From Mycobacterium sp. IS-1264 (GTDB lineage Bacteria > Actinomycetota > Actinomycetes > Mycobacteriales > Mycobacteriaceae), in the NCBI RefSeq assembly GCF_001954195.1, contig NZ_MBES01000054.1, forward strand, positions 16,853 through 80,852: a stretch of DNA of 64,000 bases, read 5' to 3'. Made by a program: the position numbers and the translations under genes. Below the pieces are notes generated by a model. It made no database searches and was not told where the DNA came from. It was given only the letters and a program-made list of their open reading frames with translations. Every line of letters begins with the position of its first letter. Position 1 is the first letter of the stretch. Positions 27,043 to 36,513 of this stretch are shown here, piece by piece.

Positions 27043-28485
27043 ATGAGCAAACTTGCCGACGAGACACGGTGGATGGATGCCACGGACCAGGCCGCGCTGG
27101 TGTCGAAAGGCGAGGTCACGGCCGGTGAGTTGGTGGACGCGGCGATTGAGCGGATCGAGCAAGCCAACCCGTCGTTGAACGCCGTGGTCATCGAGTGGTT
27201 CGAGCATGCGCGGTCGGTGGCCGCCGATCCAGGCCTGCCACAGGGGCCGTTCCGCGGCGTCCCGTTTCTGCTCAAGGACCTCTACACGAGTTTCGCCGGT
27301 CAGACCCTGTCGAACGGCAACGTGGCGCTCAAAGAAGCGGGCAAGATCGACGCCGCCGACACGACGCTGGTGGCCCGGTTCAAGGCGGCCGGGCTCGTGA
27401 TCGCGGGGCGGACCAATAGCCCGGAGATGGGCAGCCTGCCGACCACGCAGCCGGTGGCTTGGGGGCCGACGCGCAATCCGTGGGCGCTGGATCGCACGCC
27501 GGGCGGGTCGAGTGGGGGCGCCGCCGCGGCCGTCGCCGCCGGGATGGTGCCGTTCGCCAACGCCTCGGACGGCGGTGGCAGCATCCGGATCCCGGCGTCG
27601 TGCTGCGGGCTGGTGGGACTCAAGCCGAGCCAGGGACGGATCACGGCCGGGCCGCTGCGCACCGAGGCGGGCCTGGGGGTCGAACTGTGCGTCAGCCGCA
27701 CGGTGCGCGACACGGCGAGCCTGCTCGACGCGGTGCACGGTCCGGGTGTCGGCGACAGCGTGATCGCGCCGGCGCCCGAGCGGCCGTACGCCACGGAGGT
27801 CGGCGCCGATCCGGGCCGGCTGCGCATCGGCCTGCTCGACGTCCATCCGCGCGGCGACTTCTTGCATCCGGACTGCGTCGCGGCCGTGCGGGCGGCGGCG
27901 TCGATGCTGGAGGGGCTCGGCCACATCGTCGAGCCCGCCTGGCCGGCGTGCCTCGCCGATACCTCGTTGGTCGAAAAGTTCATGGCGCTGTGGGCGACGC
28001 AGATGGCCATGGCGGCCCGCGGATTCGGCGAGACGCTCGGGCGCGAAATGACGGCCGACGACATCGAGCCGGTGAACTGGGTGCTGGTCCAGCAGGCGGG
28101 CCGGTTGACCGCCGTCGACTACGCCGACGCCCAGGCCGCGGGATGGGCCTTCCGCAGGGCGGTGCAGGGGTGGTGGGCCGACGGCTGGGACCTGCTCCTC
28201 ACCCCGACGCTCGCGGAGCCGCCTCTGCCGCTGACGGAGTTCGAGAACAATCCCGAGCAGCCCACCGCGCCCATGCGCCGTGCCGGCCAATTCGCTGCGT
28301 TCACACCGCCATTCAACATGAGCGGTCAGCCGGCGATCAGCCTTCCGCTGCACCGCAACGGCGAGGGTCTACCCATCGGAATCCAGCTCGCCGCCGCCTA
28401 CGGCCGCGAGGACGTTCTGATTCGCGTTGCGGCCCAACTGGAATCGGCCCACCCCTGGGCATCGGTTCACCCGCCGATCCCGTGA
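27043..28485 (+). CDS. Amidase-signature-family hydrolase
   Basis: A 480-residue amidase-signature enzyme with the Ser-cisSer-Lys triad visible: Lys78 in PFLLKDLY, the GGSSGGAAAAVAAG loop at 154-167, and the nucleophile Ser180 in DGGGSIRIPASCCGLVGLKPS. It hydrolyses an amide bond. The actual substrate is unknown, and GatA is unlikely because no gatB or gatC is beside it. ATG 27043 (MSKLADETRW) is preferred over a GTG-type start at 27016. Its stop overlaps the next small gene. Confidence 0.9.
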   Translation: MSKLADETRWMDATDQAALVSKGEVTAGELVDAAIERIEQANPSLNAVVIEWFEHARSVAADPGLPQGPFRGVPFLLKDLYTSFAGQTLSNGNVALKEAGKIDAADTTLVARFKAAGLVIAGRTNSPEMGSLPTTQPVAWGPTRNPWALDRTPGGSSGGAAAAVAAGMVPFANASDGGGSIRIPASCCGLVGLKPSQGRITAGPLRTEAGLGVELCVSRTVRDTASLLDAVHGPGVGDSVIAPAPERPYATEVGADPGRLRIGLLDVHPRGDFLHPDCVAAVRAAASMLEGLGHIVEPAWPACLADTSLVEKFMALWATQMAMAARGFGETLGREMTADDIEPVNWVLVQQAGRLTAVDYADAQAAGWAFRRAVQGWWADGWDLLLTPTLAEPPLPLTEFENNPEQPTAPMRRAGQFAAFTPPFNMSGQPAISLPLHRNGEGLPIGIQLAAAYGREDVLIRVAAQLESAHPWASVHPPIP

Positions 28486-28853
28486 CGTTGGAGCAGAGAT
28501 CAACTTCGCCCGACGGTCGATACATAGTCTGCGTCGACCCGTTCGAGGCACGCGCTTCCCAATGGGTGGAGACGCCCGAATTGATTGATTCCGCTACCGA
28601 CAGAGCACTTCTGGCCCTGACGGATCGCTACTGGCACCTGGATTCGGCCGACTGGCGAAGCCAGTCCTTGGTGATCATGGATTTGCGGCACTTCCCGGAT
28701 GGTCGCCCCCAGTACCGGGTCGACATCGACTGCGAGCAACTCACCGCAAGCGTTGATGGCGATGGGCCCTACCCCCTAGGGCAACTCGGCAAGGCGCTGG
28801 AGCGCGCCAGCGGGGCGCCCTCGCCGGCGCCGGGCCCCGGCGATCCCATTTGA
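28482..28853 (+). CDS. Hypothetical protein coupled to amidase
   Basis: A 123-residue protein starting at GTG 28482, overlapping the amidase stop (GTGA). The sequence reads like a small alpha/beta protein (YIVCVDPFEARASQWVETPELID, LVIMDLRHFPDGRPQYRVDIDCEQL) with a Pro/Ala-rich tail. I do not recognise a family. Coupled translation suggests co-expression with the amidase. Confidence 0.65.
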   Translation: MTLEQRSTSPDGRYIVCVDPFEARASQWVETPELIDSATDRALLALTDRYWHLDSADWRSQSLVIMDLRHFPDGRPQYRVDIDCEQLTASVDGDGPYPLGQLGKALERASGAPSPAPGPGDPI

Positions 28854-28865
28854 GGCGGATGCCTC

Positions 28866-29762
28866 ATGTGCCGTAACGGCGTCGGGGTGGACCATTTCAC
28901 CATGATTGACGGCAAGACCCCGCGCCAGACCGCGCCGGTGACCCCGGAGCAGCGGTGGGACAAGGTGTTGACCGAAGGTCACGCGCCTTTGGTGAGCGCG
29001 CGGCGGGTGTTTCGCCACCTGCCGTCGGCCCCACGTTGCAAGCTGTGCAACAACCCCTTTGGTGGCCTGATCGGCCGCGCTTTCGCCGCGGCCGGGTTCC
29101 GACCGTCGCGCAAGAACCCCAACCTGTGCAGTCGTTGTTGTGATGTGCTGCCCCCCGGTGGCGCGGAGGTCGATATCGCGGTGTTGTTCGCCGACGTTCG
29201 CGACTCCACCGCGCTGGGCCAGCGCGCGGTTGCCGCAGATTTCGCCGCGTTGCTCAACCGGTTCTACGTCGTTGCGACACAGACCCTGCTGCGGCACGAC
29301 GCGGTGATCGACAAACTCATCGGCGACGAGATCATGGCGTTCTTTGTTCGGGGCATCAGCGGTCCGCAATACCGGCGGCGCGCGGTTCTGGCCGCGACGG
29401 AGCTGATCGAGGCGGTCGGGTACGGCAGCGCCGAGGGGCCTTGGCTGAAGCTAGGGGTAGCGGTCAATGCGGGGGTCGCATACGTCGGCAACGTCGGGGG
29501 CGCGGTGGTCGATTTCACCGCCCTCGGTGATCCGGTCAACGTGTCGGCCCGGATGCAACAACACGCCGCCGGCGGGGAGTTGCTCGTCGCATCCGGAGTG
29601 GCCGACGAGCTGATGGGAATGGCGCCGCGGCGGCGACTCGACCTGCGCGGGCACGACCAGCCGATCGATGCCTTCGTTCTGGATTCGGCCTCGCGCGGTG
29701 GCCAAGCTAGTCTTCAACGTCGTGACACCGCCGACGCGGGCCAAGCTGGCCGACGGCCGTGA
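28866..29762 (+). CDS. Class III nucleotide cyclase with N-terminal zinc-ribbon
   Basis: A 298-residue protein. Four Cys in the N-terminus (CKLC at 58-61, CSRC at 88-91, plus Cys92) suggest a zinc-binding knuckle. From about 100 it is a class III adenylate/guanylate cyclase domain with the metal Asp residues in FADVRDST (Asp110) and GDEI (Asp154), base-selecting Lys150 in DKLIGDE and Asp222 in LGDPVN, and transition-state Asn225 and Arg229. All catalytic positions are filled, so it is probably active, making cAMP. No membrane segment. The start may be ATG 28866 or 28902. It overlaps galT at the 3' end. Confidence 0.85.
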   Translation: MCRNGVGVDHFTMIDGKTPRQTAPVTPEQRWDKVLTEGHAPLVSARRVFRHLPSAPRCKLCNNPFGGLIGRAFAAAGFRPSRKNPNLCSRCCDVLPPGGAEVDIAVLFADVRDSTALGQRAVAADFAALLNRFYVVATQTLLRHDAVIDKLIGDEIMAFFVRGISGPQYRRRAVLAATELIEAVGYGSAEGPWLKLGVAVNAGVAYVGNVGGAVVDFTALGDPVNVSARMQQHAAGGELLVASGVADELMGMAPRRRLDLRGHDQPIDAFVLDSASRGGQASLQRRDTADAGQAGRRP

Positions 29763-30816
29763 CCTGCTTTTCTTTTCGCTGCCCGGGCACCGACCGGCCC
29801 CGGTCGAAGACCGCAGGCCGCTGCCGCCGCGCGACCCCGACCAGTCGCACTTGCGGTTCGACCGCTCGACCGGACAGTGGGTGATCATCGCGGCGCTACG
29901 CCAAGACCGCACCTATAAGCCGCCGCCGGACCAGTGCCCGCTGTGTCCGGGCCCGACCGGGCTGACCAGCGAGGTGCCCGCCCCCGATTACGACGTCGTC
30001 GTTTTCGAGAACCGCTTCCCGAGCCTGTCCGGCGCCTCAGCCGGTCATCCGGCGCCGGTGCCGCCCGCCGGTGACGGCTTCGTGTCCGCTCCCGCGCATG
30101 GGCGCTGCGAGGTGATCTGCTTTTCCAGCGACCACACCGGGTCGTTCGCGCAGCTGCAACCGCCGCATGCCCGGCTCGTCGTGGACGCATGGCGGCACCG
30201 CACGGCCGATTTGATCGCAAAGCCCGGCATCGAGCAGGTGTTCTGTTTCGAAAACCGCGGCGAGGAAATCGGGGTCACTCTGACCCATCCGCACGGTCAG
30301 ATCTACGGCTACCCGTATCTGACGCCGCGCACCGCTGCCATGCTCGGCCAGGCCCGCGAACATCGAATGCGCCACGGCAGCAACCTCTTTGCCGACCTCC
30401 TGGCGCGCGAGATCGCCGACGGCAGCCGCGTGATCGCGCGCACCGAGCTGTTCACGGCGTTCGTGCCGTTCGCGGCGCGCTGGCCGGTCGAGGTGCACAT
30501 CTACCCGAACAGGTTCGTGCACAACCTTGCCGACCTCGACGAAGACGAACTGAACGGGTTCGCCCAGATCTACCTCGACGTGCTGGGACGGTTCGACCGA
30601 ATGTATTCGGCTCCGCTGCCATACATTTCGGCGCTGCACCAGTTCGCAGACACGCACGACCAGGCCGACGGCTACTTCCACGTCGAGCTGATGTCGATCC
30701 GGCGCAGCGCCACCAAGCTGAAGTACCTGGCGGCCTCCGAATCGGCGATGGACGCGTTCATCGGCGACGTCACGCCCGAAGCGGTGGCCCAGCGGCTGCG
30801 GGAGCTCGGCCGATGA
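29722..30816 (+). CDS. galT: Galactose-1-phosphate uridylyltransferase
   Basis: A Leloir-pathway enzyme of about 364 residues, exchanging UMP between UDP-glucose and galactose-1-phosphate. The active-site nucleophile motif [13 protein letters not shown] is intact, as are the metal Cys pair CPLCPG and HIYPNR. Starts at ATG 29668, GTG 29698 and GTG 29722 are all in frame and inside the end of the cyclase gene. I favour 29722 ([12 protein letters not shown]). I recall the M. tuberculosis gene as split (galTa/galTb); here it is one open frame. It couples to galK by ATGA. Confidence 0.9.
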   Translation: MTPPTRAKLADGRDLLFFSLPGHRPAPVEDRRPLPPRDPDQSHLRFDRSTGQWVIIAALRQDRTYKPPPDQCPLCPGPTGLTSEVPAPDYDVVVFENRFPSLSGASAGHPAPVPPAGDGFVSAPAHGRCEVICFSSDHTGSFAQLQPPHARLVVDAWRHRTADLIAKPGIEQVFCFENRGEEIGVTLTHPHGQIYGYPYLTPRTAAMLGQAREHRMRHGSNLFADLLAREIADGSRVIARTELFTAFVPFAARWPVEVHIYPNRFVHNLADLDEDELNGFAQIYLDVLGRFDRMYSAPLPYISALHQFADTHDQADGYFHVELMSIRRSATKLKYLAASESAMDAFIGDVTPEAVAQRLRELGR

Positions 30817-31910
30817 CCGACTCGAGCGTGCGGTACGCCGCCCCCGGGCGGATCAACCTGATCGGGGAACACACCGACTACAACCTCGGGTTCGCGCTGC
30901 CGATCGCGCTTCCGCAACGCACCCTGGTGACTTTTCTTCCCGACGGCGGCGACGCGATCACCGTGGGCAGCGATCGCGCGGACGGCTCGGTGCGCATTCC
31001 TCTCGACACCGCTCCCGGCGGGGTGACCGGTTGGGCCGGCTACGTGGCCGGGGTGATGTGGGCGCTGCGACAGGCCGGCCACCCGGTGCCCGGCGGCGCG
31101 ATGTCGATCACCAGCGACGTGGAGATGGGGTCGGGCCTGTCGTCCTCGGCGGCATTGGAATGCGCAACCCTCGGTGCGATCGCGGCGGCCGCCGGTGTGC
31201 GCATCGACGCAACGGAGCAGGCGCGGCTGGCTCAGCGCGCCGAAAACGAATACGTCGGCGCCCCAACGGGTTTGCTCGACCAGCTGGCCTCGCTGTTCGG
31301 GCGGCCCGCTACGGCACTGCTGATCGACTTTCGCGATGTCACGGTCGAACCGGTGGCCTTCGACCCCGAAGGCCGCGGCGTCACGCTGCTGCTGATCGAC
31401 TCCCGGGCACGCCACCGTCACGCCGGCGGTGACTACGCGGCCCGGCGCGCCTCGTGCGAGCGTGCGGCCGCCGACCTGGGCGTGTCAACACTGCGTGATC
31501 TGCAGGATCGCGGCCCGTCGGTTCTGGCGAGAGTGACCGACCCGACGGACGCCCGTCGTGCCCGTCACGTGCTCACCGAGAACCGCCGGGTAACTGATTT
31601 CGTTGGCGCCCTGGGTGATTCGGACTTCGTCGAAGCCGGTCGCATCTTTACCGCCTCGCACGCCTCCATGCGCGACGACTTCGAAATCACCACCGAGCAC
31701 ATCGACCTGATCGCCGATGCCGCGGTGGGCGCGGGCGCCCTGGGTGCCCGGATGACCGGCGGCGGGTTCGGGGGCTGCGTGATCGCCCTGGTCCCTACCG
31801 ACCGGACGGATTCGGTCGGCGCGGCGGTGCGACGGGCCGTGTCCGACGCGGGGTTTGAGCGGCCGGTGATCACCAGAACCCATGCGGCCGCGGGCGCGGG
31901 GCCCGAATAG
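30813..31910 (+). CDS. galK: Galactokinase
   Basis: A 365-residue GHMP kinase phosphorylating galactose at C1. The galactokinase signature [13 protein letters not shown] (12-24), the ATP loop [13 protein letters not shown] and the C-terminal motif [16 protein letters not shown] are all present. The ATG overlaps the galT stop, so the two act as one unit. The next gene begins at the base after its stop. Confidence 0.95.
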   Translation: MTDSSVRYAAPGRINLIGEHTDYNLGFALPIALPQRTLVTFLPDGGDAITVGSDRADGSVRIPLDTAPGGVTGWAGYVAGVMWALRQAGHPVPGGAMSITSDVEMGSGLSSSAALECATLGAIAAAAGVRIDATEQARLAQRAENEYVGAPTGLLDQLASLFGRPATALLIDFRDVTVEPVAFDPEGRGVTLLLIDSRARHRHAGGDYAARRASCERAAADLGVSTLRDLQDRGPSVLARVTDPTDARRARHVLTENRRVTDFVGALGDSDFVEAGRIFTASHASMRDDFEITTEHIDLIADAAVGAGALGARMTGGGFGGCVIALVPTDRTDSVGAAVRRAVSDAGFERPVITRTHAAAGAGPE

Positions 31911-32672
31911 GTGAACGGACCGCCGGGAGTCGGCTACGTCGAGGTTCGGGCGTATGCCGAACTGAACGACTTCCTGGCGCCCGAGCTCCGCGGCGCCACC
32001 GTGCGCCGCCCGTTCCGTTCCCACCAGACCGTCAAGGACGTGCTGGAGGCAATGGGCATTCCGCACACCGAGATTGACCTGATCCTGGTCAACGGTGATC
32101 CGGCCGGCTTCGACCACCGGCCCACGGCGGGCGACCGCATCGCCGCGTACCCGATGTTCGAGGCGCTCGACGTCGCGTCGACCGCAAAACTTCGGCCGGT
32201 GCCGTTGCGCGATCCGCGATTCGTCGTCGATGTGAACCTCGGCCGGCTCGCGCGGCTGCTGCGCGTCCTCGGCTTCGACGCGTGGTGGTCGAGGGATGCC
32301 GACGACGTGGCCCTGGCCCGCATCAGCCTCGACGAGCAGCGAATCCTGCTGACCCGCGATCGCGGCCTGCTGAAGCGCCGGGCCATCACGCATGGCCTCT
32401 TCGTCCACTCCCAGGATCCCGAGCAACAGGCCCTCGAGGTGATTCGGCGACTGGACCTCCGCGAACGGCTGGCGCCGCTCACCCGCTGCCTGCACTGCAA
32501 CGGCGCATTAGTCGCGGTCGACAAGCGCGACGTGATCGACGAGCTCGAGCCGTTGACCGCCCAGTACTACGAGGAATTCAGCCGCTGCGCCGGGTGTGGC
32601 CGCATCTACTGGGCCGGCTCGCATTTCGCAAAGTTGCTCGGCCTCGTCGAACGGCTGCGCGCGCAGCTTTGA
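31911..32672 (+). CDS. Mut7-C RNAse-domain protein with ubiquitin-like N-terminus
   Basis: A 253-residue protein like Rv0579. Residues 1-85 form a ThiS/MoaD-like ubiquitin fold (VEVRAYAELNDFLAPELRG, ending GDRIAAYPMFE). Residues 98-245 are a Mut7-C domain (PIN-like RNase fold) with acidic residues in FVVDVNLGRLARLLRVLGFDAWW and LLTRDRGLLKRR, and a zinc-type Cys set (CLHC, CAGC). Nuclease activity is predicted for the family, but its target is unknown. GTG 31911 directly abuts the galK stop. Confidence 0.85.
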   Translation: MNGPPGVGYVEVRAYAELNDFLAPELRGATVRRPFRSHQTVKDVLEAMGIPHTEIDLILVNGDPAGFDHRPTAGDRIAAYPMFEALDVASTAKLRPVPLRDPRFVVDVNLGRLARLLRVLGFDAWWSRDADDVALARISLDEQRILLTRDRGLLKRRAITHGLFVHSQDPEQQALEVIRRLDLRERLAPLTRCLHCNGALVAVDKRDVIDELEPLTAQYYEEFSRCAGCGRIYWAGSHFAKLLGLVERLRAQL

Positions 32673-32679
32673 TCGGCGC

Positions 32680-33162
32680 CTATACGGGAGTCAGCCGGAC
32701 CGCTCCCAGGTGCATCCGGTCGACGGCCTCGGCGAATTCGTCGAGGGTCGGGATGCGCTGGTCGCGAAATTTCAATCCGATCATCCGCTGCGCACGCTGG
32801 ACGCCGTAGGCCTGGGCGCAGCGCAGGTAGAGGTCGGAGACGACCGCGCGGTCCCGGATGAGCTCACCGCGCATGGTCGTCGTCTTGCCGTCGTAGACGA
32901 CCTCGGCGGTGGCGCCGCCGCGGAAGTTCTGCTTCCAGGGCGCGCCGGTCAGCGCGTAGAGGTCGTTGTCAATCATGTGGGCGCTCACCGGAAGTGAGTA
33001 CGGCTTCCCCGTCTTTCGTCCGGTGAAGCTCAACACCATCAGCTGCTTGCGCGCGGACCCGGCCAGCGGGGTGCGCAGCAGGGAGCGCAGCATCGGGTTG
33101 ACGATGCGAAGTAGAGCCGACGGTGGGTGCCCGACGTCTATCGCGGGCGACTGTTCTGCCAT
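32680..33162 (-). CDS. Ddn-like F420-dependent oxidoreductase family protein
   Basis: A 160-residue protein of the deazaflavin-dependent nitroreductase (DUF385/FDOR-B) fold: ARKQLMVLSFTGRKTGKPYSLPVSAHMIDNDLYALTGAPWKQNFRGGATAEVVYDGKTTTMRGE. Family members bind F420 and reduce quinones or nitro drugs. Activity here is inferred. ATG 33162 is chosen because the upstream in-frame region (to 33432) runs through the intergenic gap with no sign of coding. It is similar to Rv0580c and convergent with the Mut7-C gene. Confidence 0.82.
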   Translation of the reverse strand: MAEQSPAIDVGHPPSALLRIVNPMLRSLLRTPLAGSARKQLMVLSFTGRKTGKPYSLPVSAHMIDNDLYALTGAPWKQNFRGGATAEVVYDGKTTTMRGELIRDRAVVSDLYLRCAQAYGVQRAQRMIGLKFRDQRIPTLDEFAEAVDRMHLGAVRLTPV

Positions 33163-33245
33163 GCCAACACCGTAGGACCAATCGGGGTCCGGGGGAACAC
33201 GCGATCGCGCCGCGGAGAAGAACATTCCGCGGCGCGATCCGGTGC

Positions 33246-33926
33246 TCAGACGGAGATGGTGGTTTGGTCGTCGACGATGTTCATCCCGTCGATCAACGTC
33301 GCCTTGTCGGTGGCGAGTGCGTCGGCGTTGAGCTGCAGCACGAAGAGGGCGCCCTGGCCGGGGATCACCACGGTCTTCTGTCCGACGAACCGGGTCTTGC
33401 CGTCCTTGACGTAGGTGCCGCTGATCTGCCACGCCTGGAAGCCGCTGAGGGTGGACGCGGATCCGTCGCCGGAGACCTGGGCGCCCGGCAGATTCTGCAC
33501 CTCGCCCGGGGCGTACTGGATGATCTTCGCCGGGTCGGCGTTACCGTCCAGCTTGGCGACCAGCGCCGAGATCGTCGGCGGATCGGAAGGATCCGACGGC
33601 TGAGAGAAGGCGATGGTGCCGTAGGAGGCGCTGCTTTCGTTGGCTACCTGCCAACCCGGGGGCATCGGCAGACTGATCGTGGGGGAGCCTGGATCGCCCC
33701 GGCGAACGGGGCTCTGCGTGATGTGGTTCTCGTTGAAGTAGTCGGCGATGGACTTGTGGGCCTGGCCGGAAGATGTCGCGCTGGTTGTCGTCGTGGTCGT
33801 CGACGTCGACGTGCTCGTCGATGTTGATGTCGACGTGGATGTCGATGTCTTGTTGTTGGATCCGCAACCCACGAGCGCCACAATCAGGGTCACGGTAATG
33901 GTTGCTGCGGTCAAGTGTTTCATCAA
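33246..33926 (-). CDS. lpqN: LpqN-like lipoprotein with Ser-Thr repeat
   Basis: A 226-residue lipoprotein. The signal peptide MMKHLTAATITVTLIVALVGC ends in a lipobox (VALVGC). A Ser-Thr tract (residues 27-48) and Ser/Ala linker follow, then an LpqN/LpqT-type domain: ITQSPVRRGDPGSPTISLPMPPGWQ through GQKTVVIPGQGALFVLQLNADAL. M. tuberculosis LpqN (Rv0583c) is a surface lipoprotein reported in host and cell-envelope interactions. ATG 33923 could equally start it. Confidence 0.88.
   Translation of the reverse strand: MMKHLTAATITVTLIVALVGCGSNNKTSTSTSTSTSTSTSTSTTTTTTSATSSGQAHKSIADYFNENHITQSPVRRGDPGSPTISLPMPPGWQVANESSASYGTIAFSQPSDPSDPPTISALVAKLDGNADPAKIIQYAPGEVQNLPGAQVSGDGSASTLSGFQAWQISGTYVKDGKTRFVGQKTVVIPGQGALFVLQLNADALATDKATLIDGMNIVDDQTTISV
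33783..33848 (-). repeat. Imperfect 6-bp-period tandem repeat coding Ser-Thr
   Basis: Sixty-six bases of repeating GTCGAC/GTCGAT/GTGGAT-type hexamers encode alternating Thr-Ser eight times followed by six Thr in the lipoprotein linker just after the lipidated Cys. Because the period is a multiple of three, copy changes would alter linker length without breaking the frame. Confidence 0.8.
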
Positions 33927-34005
33927 TCAACTCTCCCGAAAATTGGGGCCGGCACCAGCGCCAGCCGCGCGGATTGAGACTAGCCGAAGTCGCTGCAGAA
34001 AGTTG

Positions 34006-36402
34006 CTAGACCATCTCGTTTGCGGTCAGCCACCGCATCACCGGCCACCCGACGAATACGGGCAGCCAGCAGGTGAGCACCCGATACAGCAGAACCGACG
34101 GCACACCGACGGCCGCGGGCACGCCGAATGCGGCCAGACCACCGATCAATGCCGCTTCCACGGCGCCGACGCCGCCGGGCGTCGGCGCGGCCGAGGCGAG
34201 CGTTCCCCCGACCATCGTCACCACGGTGCAGGTGACGAACGTCGCGCCGCCGCCGAAAGCCTCGACGCTTGCCCACAGCGCCAGGGCGGCACCGAGAGTC
34301 GTTCCGGCGCAACCGAGCACGATGAGCCCCAAGCGTTTTGGTTGTCGGGTGACTTCGATGACGTCGCGGGTGACCTCCTTCAGTTTCGGGCGCAGGTCCG
34401 TTGCCAGCCAGCGTCGCAGCCTGGGTACCAAGAGAAATGCGCCGACGATGCCCAGCGCCACGCCCGCGATCAGGTACAGCACTGTGGCGTTGGGGACGTA
34501 GTGCGCCAGGTCCATCGACGCGCCCGCGACGGTGCTGAACAAGATCAGCAATATAAGGTGCATGATCACCTGCATCGCTTGCTGCAGCGCCACCGCGGTC
34601 GTGGCTCGCACCGCGGACAGGCCGCCCCCTTTCTGCAAGTACCGTGTGCTCAGCGCGAGCCCGCCGACACCGGCCGGGGTGGTGGTCGCGGCAAAAGTGT
34701 TGGCCACCTGCGCGATTGATAGCTTCCAAAAATTCACCGATTCGTCGGCGCTGGCCCATAAAGCGGCGGCCGCGCCCACATACGTCAGCGCGGATATCAC
34801 CACGCCCAGGAGTGCCCACCACCAGTTCGCCCTACTCACGTGGGATACAAATGTCGGCACGGTGCTGATGAACGGATATGCGACGTAGACCAGTGCGACG
34901 AGCAGCACCAGCTGAATGACCTGCCTGCGGGTGAACCGGGTGATCGTCTCGGTTTTGATCTGATCCGCGCCGGTTTGCCGCTGCACCTCCTCGCGGGCGG
35001 CGGAAATGACGGCCCCGGCGTCCGTTACCGACTGTCGAACACGTTTCGGCACAGCGGCTTTGGTGAGCCTGCGGGAGGCGGTCAAGACGGCGTCTTTGCC
35101 GAATACGTCGATCGCGGCGGTCACCGCGGATTTCGGGTCATATAGCGCCGACGTGGTCACCAGGAGTTGTGCGACGTCGGACTGCAATTGGGCCTCGGTG
35201 GCGCCGTATTCGGCGCTGCCGAATCCCCCGAAGAACACGGTGCCGTCGCGCACCGTGATCTCGTCGCCGCGCAAATTTCCGTGCGAAATCTGCTGTCCCT
35301 GCAGGGTTTTCAGCGACTCCCACACTGCGGCGACGGGTGTCGCGGAGGCGCATTCAACCAGGGGAAGCCCTTGCACCGGCCGGTGCGCGTACATGATCCA
35401 GCCGCGGTCGAGTTCGGCGACCGCAATCGTCGCCGTGTTGGCAACTCCCACTTGGCCGATGGCGATGGCCATCAATGCGCGGTGCTCGACGATACGACGC
35501 ATCGAGGTCTGAAAGGGCGCGGTCTCGGAGCCGCGCAGCCTTAGCTTCCACCACAATTGGCGCAATGCGCCACCGCTGCGCTGATGCGGGCCGTACAACT
35601 CGACAACGGCGGTGTCGGAGTCCGAATCGGAGTCCTGACATATTGCGTTAAGTACTAGCGGCCCCTGTCCGGCCGGCTGGATCACGCGCAATCGGGTGAC
35701 CACGCAGCCGCGTTTGGCCAGCGCACGCGCGGCACCGTCCAGCGGCACCTCCAGAGCGGGTGTGCCGACGACCAGAACCACCAGCGCGCCGACGAACCAA
35801 CCCACCGCCAGTCCCAGCAGGGAGCGGGCCGGGATTATCGCGCTGATGAACAGGTGGATCGGCACGAACGCCAGCAGCAGCGCCCACCACCAACGTCGCC
35901 AGCGCGCGGGAAGCCAGGGACCGGATACCGTCAGCACGGCCGCGAGCAGGGCGATCCACCGTGGGTCGTCCAGGATCTGGGCCAACACGGTTTGGGGTCG
36001 ATCAGTCAGGTCGAAGTGCCATCGGGGCGCCGCGATGCCGTTGCCGCCGATCGAGAGCGGAAGAACGGCCAACAGCCCCGCGGCCGCGTAGGCGCCGAGC
36101 AGTTTCCACTGCCGGGCTGCGATCAATCCGATCAGGATCGCGAACGGCAGCACCAGTATCGCGATGCCGTACGCCAGGTAGACCAGATCGGATTGTGTCG
36201 GTGTCAGCACGCCGACGATCTCGGAGATCGACTTTTCCAGCGCGACCCACTGCGGGCGGGTGATCAACGAACCGGCGATGACGATCCCGAAGAACACCAC
36301 GGTGGCGCCGAGCCGCAGGATGTCGTTGGTCCGTCGGGTCAGTGGTTGCAGCAAGTCGCCCGAGACGCTGATGTCACGCCCGTCAACCCGCATGTCCGAC
36401 AA
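34006..36402 (-). CDS. Large flippase-like membrane protein, Rv0585c-like
   Basis: A 798-residue integral membrane protein. The N-terminal part (35-215) has about six membrane segments. A cytoplasmic stretch (225-465) resembles a degenerate kinase-like fold (HGNLRGDEITVRDGTVFFGGFGSAEYG, like an HxN/DFG remnant). The C-terminal part (480-790) is the lysylphosphatidylglycerol-synthase/UPF0104 flippase-like domain with TTPAGVGGLALSTRYLQKGG and APTPGGVGAVEAALIGGL. Substrate unknown, probably a lipid or lipid-linked molecule. It is divergent from the methyltransferase pair, as Rv0585c is near mce2R in M. tuberculosis. Confidence 0.85.
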   Translation of the reverse strand: MSDMRVDGRDISVSGDLLQPLTRRTNDILRLGATVVFFGIVIAGSLITRPQWVALEKSISEIVGVLTPTQSDLVYLAYGIAILVLPFAILIGLIAARQWKLLGAYAAAGLLAVLPLSIGGNGIAAPRWHFDLTDRPQTVLAQILDDPRWIALLAAVLTVSGPWLPARWRRWWWALLLAFVPIHLFISAIIPARSLLGLAVGWFVGALVVLVVGTPALEVPLDGAARALAKRGCVVTRLRVIQPAGQGPLVLNAICQDSDSDSDTAVVELYGPHQRSGGALRQLWWKLRLRGSETAPFQTSMRRIVEHRALMAIAIGQVGVANTATIAVAELDRGWIMYAHRPVQGLPLVECASATPVAAVWESLKTLQGQQISHGNLRGDEITVRDGTVFFGGFGSAEYGATEAQLQSDVAQLLVTTSALYDPKSAVTAAIDVFGKDAVLTASRRLTKAAVPKRVRQSVTDAGAVISAAREEVQRQTGADQIKTETITRFTRRQVIQLVLLVALVYVAYPFISTVPTFVSHVSRANWWWALLGVVISALTYVGAAAALWASADESVNFWKLSIAQVANTFAATTTPAGVGGLALSTRYLQKGGGLSAVRATTAVALQQAMQVIMHLILLILFSTVAGASMDLAHYVPNATVLYLIAGVALGIVGAFLLVPRLRRWLATDLRPKLKEVTRDVIEVTRQPKRLGLIVLGCAGTTLGAALALWASVEAFGGGATFVTCTVVTMVGGTLASAAPTPGGVGAVEAALIGGLAAFGVPAAVGVPSVLLYRVLTCWLPVFVGWPVMRWLTANEMV

Positions 36403-36513
36403 CTTAACCGGATACCTCCGGGTCAGCGGGGGAGAACCTGACGTACAGCTGGCTCACACGCAGCGCGCGTACGGTCGCTATGTAGGCGTGCTAGCAAATT
36501 GGAGGACGTGAGC

